Shown piece after piece: positions 7,392 through 14,004 of a stretch of DNA of 47,978 bases; position 1 is the first letter of the stretch, and every line of letters begins with the position of its first letter. The notes beneath the pieces were generated by a model that worked only from the letters and a program-made list of their open reading frames with translations, did not search any database and was not told the DNA's origin. A program made the translations under genes and the position numbers. This DNA is from a virus: positions 1-47,978 of the IMG/VR virus record IMGVR_UViG_3300015265_000003. One strand, written 5' to 3'.

Positions 7392-7685
7392 ATGAGTAGC
7401 AGAGAAGAGTTTGAGGCGTGGTTCAAGTACAACTACAGCTGGTTTATTGGACAAGGATCGCCGCAGCACGGCTTAGAGAGATTTAATGAGCATGGGCTGC
7501 CAGGTTACGCGCGAGAAATTGCACATCACGATTGGCGAGTTTGGCAAGCCTCCCGAGAAAACGAATCCGACATCCTATCCGCCCTCCAAGCCATAACCAA
7601 CTCCGGCCCCAACGAAATACCGATCAATGAGGCGTTTGAGATGGCGCATAGGGCGATTGAGCGGGCTACTGGAGGGAATGTATGA
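7392..7685 (+). CDS. Hypothetical protein, 97 aa
   Basis: 97 aa, starting MSSREEFEAWFKYNYSWF. GTG at 7377 and ATG at 7380 are also in frame, but GGAGGA (7382-7387) points to 7392. The N-terminal pattern (EEFEAWF...HDWRVWQAS) recurs in the 93-aa protein at 8901-9182 (QKFEEWRKEQ...WAGWQAAW), so the two are probably paralogous or share a domain common in phage genes. Coupled to the DUF4031 gene by a 4-bp overlap. Confidence 0.7.
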   Translation: MSSREEFEAWFKYNYSWFIGQGSPQHGLERFNEHGLPGYAREIAHHDWRVWQASRENESDILSALQAITNSGPNEIPINEAFEMAHRAIERATGGNV

Positions 7686-7948
7686 GTGTCTATGTGGATG
7701 ACGAGCAGATCACGTTCGGACGCATGAAGATGAATCACATGATCGCCGACACAGACGAAGAGCTGCACGCTATGGCTGACTTGATTGGCGTTCAGCGCAA
7801 ATGGCATCAGAAAGCAGGTACTCCGACTAGCCACTACGACATATGTCTGTCAAAGTCTGCATTAGCCATCAAGCATGGCGCAAAACTGATAGATCGCGAG
7901 CAATTGCGGGACATAATCAACCTAAAGAAAGCTACAACAATTCAATAA
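7682..7948 (+). CDS. DUF4031 family protein
   Basis: 88 aa. Matches the DUF4031 pattern: MSVYVDDEQITFGRMKMNHM at the start, then IADTDEELHAMADLIGV, a WHQ, HYDI and SALAIKHGA. Family members are small proteins of about 80-100 aa in phages and bacteria with no proven activity. Conserved Asp and His residues suggest metal or nucleic-acid binding, but that is inference. Overlaps the preceding gene by 4 bp. Confidence 0.8.
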   Translation: MSVYVDDEQITFGRMKMNHMIADTDEELHAMADLIGVQRKWHQKAGTPTSHYDICLSKSALAIKHGAKLIDREQLRDIINLKKATTIQ

Positions 7949-7981
7949 CTTGTATACAATCCTGACCAAATAATCGCCAAG

Positions 7982-7998
7982 ATCCCATATATTGGGAT
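7982..7998. other. Short hairpin before next gene
   Basis: ATCCCA (7982-7987), loop TATAT, TGGGAT (7993-7998), 10 nt before the ATG at 8009 and adjoining its weak TAGGA ribosome site. It could modulate translation of that gene or stall transcription. There is no T-run. Confidence 0.35.
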
Positions 7999-8008
7999 TG
8001 TAGGAATA

Positions 8009-8299
8009 ATGAACGACATACGCGCAAAGTTTGAAGAGATTTGGCCGGTGCCTGAGGGTGTTGTATGGGACGGACTGTATGGCGGCTATTGGTTTTTGGT
8101 TAAGGACAATGAACGATGCAGAGAATGCGAAGAGCTGAATCTACGCCTCGACACCTTCACCCGCTGCCAGGAGACGACTGATGTTTATGTCGGACTGATT
8201 GAAGAAATGATTGCGGATCTGATGATTACGCACGATACTGGATTCAGCGCTTCTGATTGGGTCAATCGCGCAAACAAGGCAATGGGGAAATTGAAATGA
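8009..8299 (+). CDS. Hypothetical protein, 96 aa
   Basis: 96 aa. N-terminal half FEEIWPVPEGVVWDGLYGGYW, then a CRECEELNLRLDTFTRCQET segment with a CxxC pair and a helical C-terminus. Similar short phage proteins carry WPVPEGV...W, but no function is known to me. Start ATG after TAGGAATA. Overlaps the next gene (ATGA). Confidence 0.7.
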   Translation: MNDIRAKFEEIWPVPEGVVWDGLYGGYWFLVKDNERCRECEELNLRLDTFTRCQETTDVYVGLIEEMIADLMITHDTGFSASDWVNRANKAMGKLK

Positions 8300-8502
8300 G
8301 CAGGCCTCAAAGGACATACCTGATCGCATATCACATCGATAACAAGTTCGGCCGATTCTTCAATGATCGCCCTGATGACAGGGCGCCTAATCGATCAGAG
8401 ATCGAGGCGATGGAACTTAAGCTTAAGGAAATGCATGGCTCCACGTTCTGCGTTATCACTCACGTTAGCCGGATTGAACCTGAAGACGAGGCGCGACCAT
8501 GA
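8296..8502 (+). CDS. Hypothetical protein, 68 aa
   Basis: 68 aa, MSRPQRTYLIAYHIDNKFGR at the start, a short beta-alpha-beta-like pattern (TYLIAYHI...MELKLKEMHG...FCVITHVSRI). The ATG at 8296 overlaps the stop of the previous gene and has GGGGAAA upstream. No family recognised. Confidence 0.7.
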   Translation: MSRPQRTYLIAYHIDNKFGRFFNDRPDDRAPNRSEIEAMELKLKEMHGSTFCVITHVSRIEPEDEARP

Positions 8503-8744
8503 GCACACTACCAGGACAGATGGAATTGCCTACCGTGATTGATCATCGTCGCGCACCTGTTACCTACTGCAACATCATGAATACGCCAGATGGATTACCG
8601 GAGCGCATACATGTGCGCGCCATAGAAGACACCCACAAGCCAGCCGGAATACGCCTGGCTAAGATGCTCAGCCAATACGACGATTCGCCCTCATCGCAAT
8701 TGTGGGGCGATATTCAGCGGTTGGCGCGGGAAATACTGAAATGA
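8499..8744 (+). CDS. Hypothetical protein, 81 aa
   Basis: 81 aa, MSTLPGQMELPTVIDHRRAP at the N-terminus and a helical, charged C-terminus (SSQLWGDIQRLAREILK). Starts and ends in 4-bp overlaps with its neighbours. No family recognised. Confidence 0.7.
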   Translation: MSTLPGQMELPTVIDHRRAPVTYCNIMNTPDGLPERIHVRAIEDTHKPAGIRLAKMLSQYDDSPSSQLWGDIQRLAREILK

Positions 8745-8833
8745 TCGAGTTCTTCGCGATATGGGGAGTTGCGATTATGGCTTGCGTGATTGGAGAGGTC
8801 GCTATGAGATTCTTTGATAATTTACTGAATTGA
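8741..8833 (+). CDS. Tiny membrane peptide, 30 aa
   Basis: 30 aa: MIEFFAIWGVAIMACVIGEV then AMRFFDNLLN. A single hydrophobic helix (residues 4-20). The ATG overlaps the stop of the previous gene (ATGA) and a terminator follows 18 nt after its stop, so it is the last gene of a transcription unit. One of several very small membrane peptides in this genome. The case for a real gene rests on overlap and position only. Confidence 0.5.
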   Translation: MIEFFAIWGVAIMACVIGEVAMRFFDNLLN

Positions 8834-8849
8834 TTTCTTGCTTTCTATG

Positions 8850-8880
8850 AAAAAGGCTCCTAATGTGAGCCTTTCTTTTT
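8850..8880 (+). terminator. Rho-independent terminator
   Basis: AAAGGCTC (8852-8859), loop CTAATGT, GAGCCTTT (8867-8874), then CTTTTT. Ends the 6053-8833 unit. Confidence 0.85.
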
Positions 8881-8900
8881 GGATTATTTTTGGAGGGGTT

Positions 8901-9182
8901 ATGAATATTTCAGAGCAGAAATTCGAAGAGTGGCGGAAAGAGCAGATTGGTAGCTTGATTCGAATGGGCTACACAGACGCAGCAAAAGCATTCCGCGATC
9001 TAGGCTCGGTTCAGTGGGCTGGATGGCAGGCAGCTTGGAAGCAATCTAGGGAGTCGCTGGTGATTGAGCTGCCCCAGGTTTCCGACTACTTCGACTCTTC
9101 TGAATACCCGCACACTTGCGACACGCTTGAGCGTGACTTGCGCTTATCCATTGAAGCATACGGCCTAAAGGTGAAACCATGA
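8901..9182 (+). CDS. Hypothetical protein, 93 aa
   Basis: 93 aa, starting MNISEQKFEEWRKEQ. GGAGGGG (8892-8898) directly precedes the ATG, which is preferred over upstream in-frame starts lying inside the terminator. The FEEW...WAGWQAAW pattern matches the N-terminal half of the 97-aa protein at 7392-7685. Function unknown. Confidence 0.75.
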   Translation: MNISEQKFEEWRKEQIGSLIRMGYTDAAKAFRDLGSVQWAGWQAAWKQSRESLVIELPQVSDYFDSSEYPHTCDTLERDLRLSIEAYGLKVKP

Positions 9183-9517
9183 CCATCTCAACCACAACCC
9201 TAAAAAACGCAGCCCGAGCGATTGAGTGTGACCTGTGGACTGATTCGGATGGCGCTAACTACCTGGCTAAGGATGGGGCTATTCTTAGGCGGTGGGAGCC
9301 GGCAGACAGTGATGGTGATCCATTCGGGCTGATGACAAAGCTTCGCCTGGACGTTGGATATTTCCCTGGATTCGCAGAGGTGCACGTTAGCGACGAAAGG
9401 GGCGACAAGATCTTCATTGCCAAATATACGGACGACATCGCACACGACACAAGGCTGGCTATCGTTGAGTGCGCTGCATACATCGGAGCCGCAATCTATT
9501 CTCCGGAGAACCCTTAA
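9179..9517 (+). CDS. Hypothetical protein, 112 aa
   Basis: 112 aa, soluble and acidic, with beta-strand-like segments FAEVHVSDERGDKIFIAKYT. Starts in a 4-bp overlap. Its last codons (YSPENP) are written over the TTCTCCGGAGAA palindrome, which also supplies the ribosome site of the next gene. No family recognised. Confidence 0.7.
   Translation: MTISTTTLKNAARAIECDLWTDSDGANYLAKDGAILRRWEPADSDGDPFGLMTKLRLDVGYFPGFAEVHVSDERGDKIFIAKYTDDIAHDTRLAIVECAAYIGAAIYSPENP
9498..9511. repeat. TTCTCCGGAGAA palindrome, copy 3
   Basis: Perfect 12-bp core (9499-9510), 4 nt before the stop of the 112-aa gene. Its GGAG is the only ribosome-site candidate for the gene starting at 9517, so a hairpin here would hide that site until ribosomes from upstream open it. 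Confidence 0.8.
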
Positions 9518-9741
9518 TGCCAGCGCTGAGCATCCTAGGGCTAACTCTGGAGGCCGATATCCATTACGCGCACACAGAGCCAGCCACGCAGCACGAAAAC
9601 GGCTACAGCGAGCTTGAGTGGACTCTTGAATCAGGCACAGACGAAATAGGCGAAACAATTTCTCGAAAAGGCCTTGACTTAATCTCGATCCAGTTCCAAA
9701 GTGACATCGAACGCGCTATTTGGGCGCAGATAGGGAGATAA
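9517..9741 (+). CDS. Hypothetical protein, 74 aa
   Basis: 74 aa, MPALSILGLTLEADIHYAHT at the N-terminus, acidic overall. The ATG shares one base with the preceding TAA (TAATG), with GGAGAA from the palindrome 7 nt upstream. Translation is probably coupled to the upstream gene. No family recognised. Confidence 0.65.
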   Translation: MPALSILGLTLEADIHYAHTEPATQHENGYSELEWTLESGTDEIGETISRKGLDLISIQFQSDIERAIWAQIGR

Positions 9742-9743
9742 CA

Positions 9744-9974
9744 ATGAGTACAATCACAGTAACCCAAGCACGAATCGCACTCGAAGCCGCGCACATGGCT
9801 TTCGTCTCGGCAGATATCGAGCACCCAACAGCGACCCATATCGCCAAAGAAGCGCTGACCAATGCGCGACACGAATACTGGAATGCGTGTGCTGCGTTCT
9901 GTACCAAGCTCGAGTTCGCCACGGATCTGGCTGACGTACACGACGCGTTGATCACTCAGGGGCTTTGGACATGA
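9744..9974 (+). CDS. Hypothetical helical protein, 76 aa
   Basis: 76 aa, almost entirely helical (ITVTQARIALEAAHMAFVSA, then IAKEALTNARHEYWNACAAF). Start chosen at 9744 because GGGAG precedes it, rather than the open extension to 9720. A four-helix or coiled-coil fold is possible. Function unknown. Confidence 0.65.
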   Translation: MSTITVTQARIALEAAHMAFVSADIEHPTATHIAKEALTNARHEYWNACAAFCTKLEFATDLADVHDALITQGLWT

Positions 9975-10276
9975 GCGAGTTGCAGCCTGGGATGTTGGCG
10001 TTGGTTATCCGAGACGAGGTGGCAGAGAATCTAGGAAAGATAGTAACCATTGATCGCTTTGTGAAAGATGGTGATGAGCTGCCAGACGATACGACCACGC
10101 TCGGAAGCGGCTGGTTAGTTATCGGAAATGGTCTGCTTTCAGAGCTGATGGATGACGATGTATCATGCGGGTTAGTACCAGATGATTTCGCAGTTTACGA
10201 ACCTTCTGCGCTGCTACCGCTACCACCACTTGCCGACCCGCTCGACGTAACCCATAAGGAAGAACTGCATGCATGA
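9971..10276 (+). CDS. Hypothetical protein, 101 aa
   Basis: 101 aa. Beta-rich N-terminal part (LQPGMLALVIRDEVAENLGK) resembling small SH3-like barrels, then an acidic, Pro-rich C-terminus (LLPLPPLADPLDVT). ATG at 9971 overlaps the previous stop. Similar short phage proteins with PGMLALVI...NLGK..T are common; role unknown. Confidence 0.65.
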   Translation: MSELQPGMLALVIRDEVAENLGKIVTIDRFVKDGDELPDDTTTLGSGWLVIGNGLLSELMDDDVSCGLVPDDFAVYEPSALLPLPPLADPLDVTHKEELHA

Positions 10277-10457
10277 TCTGATTATCAAGGCGATGAAGGA
10301 TAAGGGCTGGTCAGTTGGCCTGATCGCCTCAAGGACAGGGATTAACCAGAGCCGTTTAGAGGATGGAAAACTGGGCGTTAGGGAGCAGCGCCAGCTTGCA
10401 AGAGTCGCAGAACAGGAAGCCGGCGTGAATATCGATGAGCTGGAGGATGAGGAATGA
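10269..10457 (+). CDS. Small putative helix-turn-helix protein, 62 aa
   Basis: 62 aa. Residues 6-36 (IKAMKDKGWSVGLIASRTG, then INQSRLEDGKLG) have the spacing of a Cro/CI-like HTH: helix 2 SVGLIASRTG, turn, helix 3 NQSRLEDG. The C-terminus is acidic. Likely a small DNA-binding regulator. A weak HTH, so moderate confidence in function. Overlaps both neighbours by 4-8 bp. Confidence 0.65.
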   Translation: MHDLIIKAMKDKGWSVGLIASRTGINQSRLEDGKLGVREQRQLARVAEQEAGVNIDELEDEE

Positions 10458-10609
10458 GGGCGTTAGCTAAACTGTTGTTGCTGATTGTGTGGGTGTTCGG
10501 CGTTGTAATCGCTAAAGGTTTCTGGTCTACTTTCTTCGCTTTCTTTATTCCGTTTTGGGCCTGGTATCTTTCCGCCGAAACAGCACTTAAACACTGGGGC
10601 GCACTATGA
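10454..10609 (+). CDS. Small two-helix membrane protein, 51 aa
   Basis: 51 aa: MRALAKLLLLIVWVFGVVIA, then GFWSTFFAFFIPFWAWYLSA. Two hydrophobic stretches (5-20 and 23-40) with a short basic turn between them. Start and stop both overlap neighbouring genes by 4 bp. Function unknown; probably inner-membrane. Confidence 0.65.
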   Translation: MRALAKLLLLIVWVFGVVIAKGFWSTFFAFFIPFWAWYLSAETALKHWGAL

Positions 10610-11145
10610 AATCCACCGAATTCCTACAGGCAGCAATCGACGTTCAGGCTGAGCGCGGCAAGCAGTACGACAAGCCGAGTGGTGAGCGGTCTATGGCTGC
10701 TACCGTTAGCGCATTCAACTGCATCACTGGCAGCATGCTAGAAGAGTCTGACGGCTGGATGTTTCTAGGCCTCCTTAAGCTCGTCAGGCAGTCGCAAAAC
10801 CCCGAGCAATACCATCATGACTCCGCGCTTGACTTCGTGGCTTACGCGTCGCTGTACGCTGAGGCAGCTAGCGAGCAGTGTGGGCAACTGGAGGCTAAGC
10901 GGGAAGAGCCTTCGCATATTATTTCGGCTATTCCCAGATGGGATGATGCGCCGTTTTGGGCTACTCACTTGATGATGGCTATGTTCGACGTGGTTGGCGA
11001 GCCGAAATTTCAATTCGCTGCAAAAAAAGGAGATGTATATTGGGGTGGGCCGAGAATCCATATTGCTAAAAGATTTGCAACAGAAATCTCGCTAGAAAAA
11101 TACTGGTATGCCATTGATGAGCGCCCAACGAGCACAGCCCAATGA
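10606..11145 (+). CDS. DUF6378-like protein
   Basis: 179 aa. The N-terminal 100 residues carry the DUF6378-type pattern: DVQAERGKQYDKPSGERSMA, AFN.ITG, SDGWMFLGLLKLVRQ, HHDSALDFVAYASLYAE. This is an all-helical domain common in phages; a nucleotide-pyrophosphohydrolase-like fold has been proposed for similar domains but I cannot confirm it here. The C-terminal 75 residues are extra and unassigned. Last gene before a terminator. Confidence 0.7.
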   Translation: MKSTEFLQAAIDVQAERGKQYDKPSGERSMAATVSAFNCITGSMLEESDGWMFLGLLKLVRQSQNPEQYHHDSALDFVAYASLYAEAASEQCGQLEAKREEPSHIISAIPRWDDAPFWATHLMMAMFDVVGEPKFQFAAKKGDVYWGGPRIHIAKRFATEISLEKYWYAIDERPTSTAQ

Positions 11146-11178
11146 CCGAATATAACGAGCAGCGCTAAAAATTCAATC

Positions 11179-11204
11179 AAGGCCCGAAACAGGGCCTTTT
11201 TATT
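11179..11204 (+). terminator. Rho-independent terminator
   Basis: AAGGCCC (11179-11185), loop GAAACA, GGGCCTT (11192-11198), then TTTATT. Closes the 8901-11145 unit. Confidence 0.85.
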
Positions 11205-11242
11205 GCATAATGGATTTACACAAGATCGGTTGAGGGATGAAA

Positions 11243-12721
11243 ATGCAAGAGCTTCAGTGGTGCATGAGTCAGGGCTACACGAATCAACAGGCGGCGGATC
11301 ATCTTGGGATCAATGAGCGTACTGTGCGCAGATGGAAGGCGCGAATTGCTAGCGAGCCAGCGCAGGAAGCGGCCAATCAAGAGCAGGCGGACACCTACGT
11401 CATTACATCCGCAGTCAACGCTACAAAGGCGCATAACGGATTCTTGGCATCGCTGCACACCTACTGCCAGGCTAACAACGCCAAGCTGATCGTTCTGCCC
11501 ATGCGCTATCGCAACCCTACGCGCAAGGAAGAGACGCACGACGACTACTGGGATGCTCGACTGACTCCGTTCATCGTCAATCAGCGCACCAAGCTGTGCC
11601 GCGACGTTGTGTTGCTGGCCGACATCAAGGTTCAACCAACTGCAATCAACCCACTGCAAGGATGGCTCACTGTATCTGGCACCGACTCCGCAATCCTGGC
11701 TCACACAAAGGTTGCGCTCCAATCCGTGCCTACGATGGTTGGCGATGACGCTAAACTCGTGATGACAACTGGCGCCTGCACCGTTCCGCAGTACTCAGAC
11801 ACCAACGCCGGCAAGAAGGGCGAATTCCACCACACGCTAGGAGCTGTGATTGTCGAGGTAGACAAGAAAGGCACGCACCTTCGTCACGTCTTGGGCGAAC
11901 GAGACGGCTCATTCATCGACCTGACTACCAAGTACTCCCGACATGGCGTTGAGGCCGCGCCTGATGCGTCTGTGTTGATCCTTGGCGACCTACACGCTAG
12001 ACAGGTAGACAGTAAGGCTCTAGACGCCACTGAGCGCCTTGCAGCAGCTATCAACCCTAAGTCTGTATGCCTGCATGATGCGCTTGACTTCTCGTCGGCT
12101 TCGCACCACTCAGGCTACTTCGAGCGCTTCAAGCTGCATATCACCAAGCAGAACAGCATTCTGTCTGAGCTGAAGGTGACAGCCAAGATCCTTGACCGCA
12201 TCTCTATGTGGACTCCAGAGATCGTCATGGTCGGTTCCAATCACAATGAACACTTCACGCAGTACCTGTCGAAGTACGAAAACGCGCTAGACCTTGAGAA
12301 CGCGCTGGTCTATCACGAGACTAAGGCTGCAATGTTGCGTGCAATCCACGAAGGCTCGTATCTTGACCCGTTCAAGTACTGGGTTGATAAGCTGGCATCG
12401 ACTCCCGAGGCTATTCACTGGCTGCGTCCAGGCGAATCATTCTCGCGTCACGGTATAGAGCTAGGTTTTCATGGTCACAGAGGTCCGAATGGCGCACGAG
12501 GCAGCACGAAAGGGTTTAGCAACATCGGGGCTCGCACTGTCACCGGCCATAGTCACTCTCCAGCGATCATCGATGGCGCTTACTGTGTAGGCACAACCAG
12601 CAAGCTAAAGATGGGCTACAACGAGGATTCCCCATCATCCTGGCACCATACGCATTGTATTGTGTACGCAAACGGGAAACGGGCGCTTTTGCATTGTGTA
12701 TCAGGCAAATTCTTTCGCTGA
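11243..12721 (+). CDS. HTH domain fused to calcineurin-like metallophosphoesterase
   Basis: 492 aa. Residues 1-36 form an HTH (CMSQGYTNQQAADHLGINER, then TVRRWKARI). Residues 243-470 hold the metallophosphoesterase motifs in order: GDLHAR (D249, H251), HD (278-279), GSNHNE (N333, H334), a GFHGH (H410, H412) and GHSH (435-438). The dinuclear metal site therefore looks complete. The linker 45-240 is unassigned. Start at 11243 rather than 11237 because GAGGG needs the spacing. Phages encode such proteins as single polypeptides of about this size; substrate (nucleic acid or nucleotide) unknown. Placed between two terminator-like hairpins, so possibly its own unit. Confidence 0.8.
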   Translation: MQELQWCMSQGYTNQQAADHLGINERTVRRWKARIASEPAQEAANQEQADTYVITSAVNATKAHNGFLASLHTYCQANNAKLIVLPMRYRNPTRKEETHDDYWDARLTPFIVNQRTKLCRDVVLLADIKVQPTAINPLQGWLTVSGTDSAILAHTKVALQSVPTMVGDDAKLVMTTGACTVPQYSDTNAGKKGEFHHTLGAVIVEVDKKGTHLRHVLGERDGSFIDLTTKYSRHGVEAAPDASVLILGDLHARQVDSKALDATERLAAAINPKSVCLHDALDFSSASHHSGYFERFKLHITKQNSILSELKVTAKILDRISMWTPEIVMVGSNHNEHFTQYLSKYENALDLENALVYHETKAAMLRAIHEGSYLDPFKYWVDKLASTPEAIHWLRPGESFSRHGIELGFHGHRGPNGARGSTKGFSNIGARTVTGHSHSPAIIDGAYCVGTTSKLKMGYNEDSPSSWHHTHCIVYANGKRALLHCVSGKFFR

Positions 12722-12729
12722 TAATGCTT

Positions 12730-12750
12730 GACCGCGCTAACCACGCGGTC
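12730..12750. terminator. Hairpin after metallophosphoesterase gene
   Basis: Perfect 7-bp GC-rich stem GACCGCG / CGCGGTC with loop CTAACCA, 8 nt after the stop codon. No T-run, so termination would be weak; a 3'-end protecting structure is as likely. Confidence 0.45.
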
Positions 12751-12785
12751 TAACCTTCACAAATACACGCGCAGGAGGGCGCACC

Positions 12786-12953
12786 ATGTTTTATCTAGGT
12801 TTGTTCCTAATCGTTATAGTGATGGCAGCACTGTTCGTCTTCAGCTCACTGCTGATCGGCGTAAGGATCACGACAATAATCTGGCTTACTGCTTTAGTCG
12901 TAATGGCATTGTTTACTTTCGGGTTTTATCAATTGATGGGTGGGACGTTATGA
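12786..12953 (+). CDS. Small two-helix membrane protein, 55 aa
   Basis: 55 aa: MFYLGLFLIVIVMAALFVFS, basic turn GVRITT, then IIWLTALVVMALFTFGFYQL. Two transmembrane helices. AGGAGG lies 8 nt before the ATG, a strong ribosome site, and the stop overlaps the next start (ATGA). Function unknown. Confidence 0.75.
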   Translation: MFYLGLFLIVIVMAALFVFSSLLIGVRITTIIWLTALVVMALFTFGFYQLMGGTL

Positions 12954-13168
12954 TCGCAGTTATCGTGAAATGGCAAGAAGGAAGCCCCGCACAATTCAAA
13001 CCAGGCCAATTCTTGGTCTACGAATCCGGCGATTATTCGCTTGTAGGCAGCAATACGGCTATCACGTCAACGCAGAAGATCGCCAAGCATACGACGCTGA
13101 TTGAGGGGCATGAGTTGGAGTGGTTGCAGTCGATGGCAAATGAACGCTCACTAGGAATTCGTAAATGA
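12950..13168 (+). CDS. Hypothetical protein, 72 aa
   Basis: 72 aa, MIAVIVKWQEGSPAQFKPGQ at the N-terminus; small, beta-rich then helical (HELEWLQSMANERS). The frame is open further upstream, but the ATG overlapping the stop of the membrane gene is the natural start. No family recognised. Confidence 0.65.
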   Translation: MIAVIVKWQEGSPAQFKPGQFLVYESGDYSLVGSNTAITSTQKIAKHTTLIEGHELEWLQSMANERSLGIRK

Positions 13169-13359
13169 CAACCATAATCGCAATCTACCTGGCAGTCGGG
13201 TTCTTCTCGTACTGGCCGGCACTTTACAACTGGGATGCGTACGAACCTTGCGCCGAGGTTCGCTGGTATCACTTTATCGCCGCATGGGCTCTCTGGTGCG
13301 TCTGCTGGCCTATTCGTTATGCGCAAGATGTCTGGTATTGGTGGAGGGCTAAGAAGTGA
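13165..13359 (+). CDS. Trp-rich membrane-associated protein, 64 aa
   Basis: 64 aa with nine Trp residues, beginning MTTIIAIYLAVGFFSYWPAL. Hydrophobic segments at about 2-20 and 35-52. Overlaps both neighbours by 4 bp. Similar short Trp-rich phage membrane proteins are common; role unknown. Confidence 0.65.
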   Translation: MTTIIAIYLAVGFFSYWPALYNWDAYEPCAEVRWYHFIAAWALWCVCWPIRYAQDVWYWWRAKK

Positions 13360-13439
13360 GCGATGAAGCCTATCTTCGGCTATTCTGCATTCTGGTTTTT
13401 ATCGCTGGCGCATGCAAAATTGGAGCAATGATGTTATGA
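13356..13439 (+). CDS. Tiny membrane peptide with GTG start, 27 aa
   Basis: 27 aa: MSDEAYLRLFCILVFIAGAC then KIGAMML. GTG start overlaps the preceding TGA (GTGA) and its TGA overlaps the next ATG. One hydrophobic helix (8-20). It exactly fills an 80-bp gap between overlapping genes, the main support for it being real. Confidence 0.45.
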   Translation: MSDEAYLRLFCILVFIAGACKIGAMML

Positions 13440-13654
13440 CCACAATCAACGACCTTGACCAAATCAACACAATGGCGATGATGACCATGTGCGAGCTTGG
13501 GTATGCGCGGTATGAGCGGTTTCGCGCTGGGCTGAAGATGGATGAGGAGGCTTGCGAGAAGTTGAGGCAGTTCGTTCATTCCAATGCTGATCGAGAGCAT
13601 GAGCTTGAATTGCGAATTAAATGCGCACCGATGTACAGACCTATGGCATACTAG
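13436..13654 (+). CDS. Hypothetical protein, 72 aa
   Basis: 72 aa, helical (MTTINDLDQINTMAMMTMCE, then GLKMDEEACEKLRQFVHSNA). ATG at 13436 has GGAGCA upstream and overlaps the preceding stop. Last gene of the accessory cluster; a terminator follows. Confidence 0.65.
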   Translation: MTTINDLDQINTMAMMTMCELGYARYERFRAGLKMDEEACEKLRQFVHSNADREHELELRIKCAPMYRPMAY

Positions 13655-13691
13655 CCACAAGCGAATACCCCTCCTCGCTTGAAGCACCTTT

Positions 13692-13725
13692 AGCCAGTCG
13701 TGAACCGTCCGACTGGCTTCTTTTT
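13692..13725 (+). terminator. Rho-independent terminator
   Basis: Perfect 9-bp stem AGCCAGTCG (13692-13700) / CGACTGGCT (13710-13718), loop TGAACCGTC, then TCTTTTTG. Ends the 12786-13654 unit and isolates the downstream non-coding region. Confidence 0.9.
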
Positions 13726-13781
13726 GCCTATTAAATGGCAGTTTTTACGAAAAACAGGCAGAATATGTGCAGTTTTATGCA

Positions 13782-13792
13782 TGTGATATCAT
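13782..13792 (+). promoter_or_regulatory. Extended -10 promoter for the tRNA-like RNA
   Basis: TGaTATCAT (13784-13792) is a full extended -10; the -35 position (TATGTG) is poor. Predicted start near 13799, three bases before the tRNA-like fold. The -10 lies inside one of three TGATATCA palindromes in this gap, so it may be a regulated promoter. Confidence 0.5.
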
Positions 13793-13801
13793 TTCTGCAT
13801 C

Positions 13802-13876
13802 CGGCGACAATGCCAGCGCAGGACTTGAAATCCTGTTAGCTTCCGGATCGGATTGGGAGATGATACCCGGTCGCCG
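13802..13876 (+). tRNA. tRNA-Ser(UGA)-like RNA, degenerate
   Basis: A 75-nt cloverleaf-like fold. Acceptor stem CGGCGAC (13802-13808) / GTCGCCG (13870-13876) is 7 bp and perfect. Anticodon arm CAGGA/TCCTG (13819-13835) has loop CTTGAAA with U33, anticodon UGA and A37. A class II-like variable arm TCCG-GAT-CGGA (13842-13852) and a T-arm-like TGGG/CCCG stem (13854-13869) follow. Anomalies: the D region is only about 10 nt, the T-loop (AGATGATA) lacks TTC, and no CCA is encoded. It may be a decayed serine tRNA, an unusual tRNA, or a tRNA-mimicking small RNA. The gap 13655-14040 holds no convincing gene. Confidence 0.5.
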
Positions 13877-13883
13877 CAACACA

Positions 13884-13929
13884 CGCCCCAAGCCTATGAC
13901 TTCGGTTATGCTCAAATCGGGGCGTTTTT
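13884..13929 (+). terminator. Terminator with nested C(UUCG)G hairpin
   Basis: Outer stem CGCCCC (13884-13889) / GGGGCG (13919-13924) followed by TTTTT. Inside are AGC/GCT and a 5-bp hairpin ATGAC-TTCG-GTTAT closing on the very stable UUCG tetraloop. It would end the tRNA-like transcript at about 130 nt. Confidence 0.8.
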
Positions 13930-13966
13930 ATGTCACGTGTTCGGTAATTCAGAACAACTGAAAAAG

Positions 13967-14002
13967 TGATATCACAAAGCCACCGAACTGAAACTGATAT
14001 CA
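13967..14002. repeat. TGATATCA palindromes (two of three copies)
   Basis: Perfect 8-bp palindromes at 13967-13974 and 13995-14002; the third copy is at 13784-13791 in the promoter of the tRNA-like RNA. Three copies in about 220 bp is far above chance and suggests a regulator-binding site controlling the RNA and possibly the holin/late genes. Confidence 0.5.
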
Positions 14003-14004
14003 TT

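Noticed and set aside
12728-13168. Single 146-aa protein read through 12728-13168
   Set aside because: Two smaller genes (12786-12953 and 12950-13168) with a strong AGGAGG site and ATGA overlap fit better; the upstream part of the long frame is the other frame of the membrane gene.
13767-13961. 64-codon frame over the tRNA-like region
   Set aside because: No ribosome site, and its sequence follows the RNA stems and terminator; non-coding structure explains the region better.
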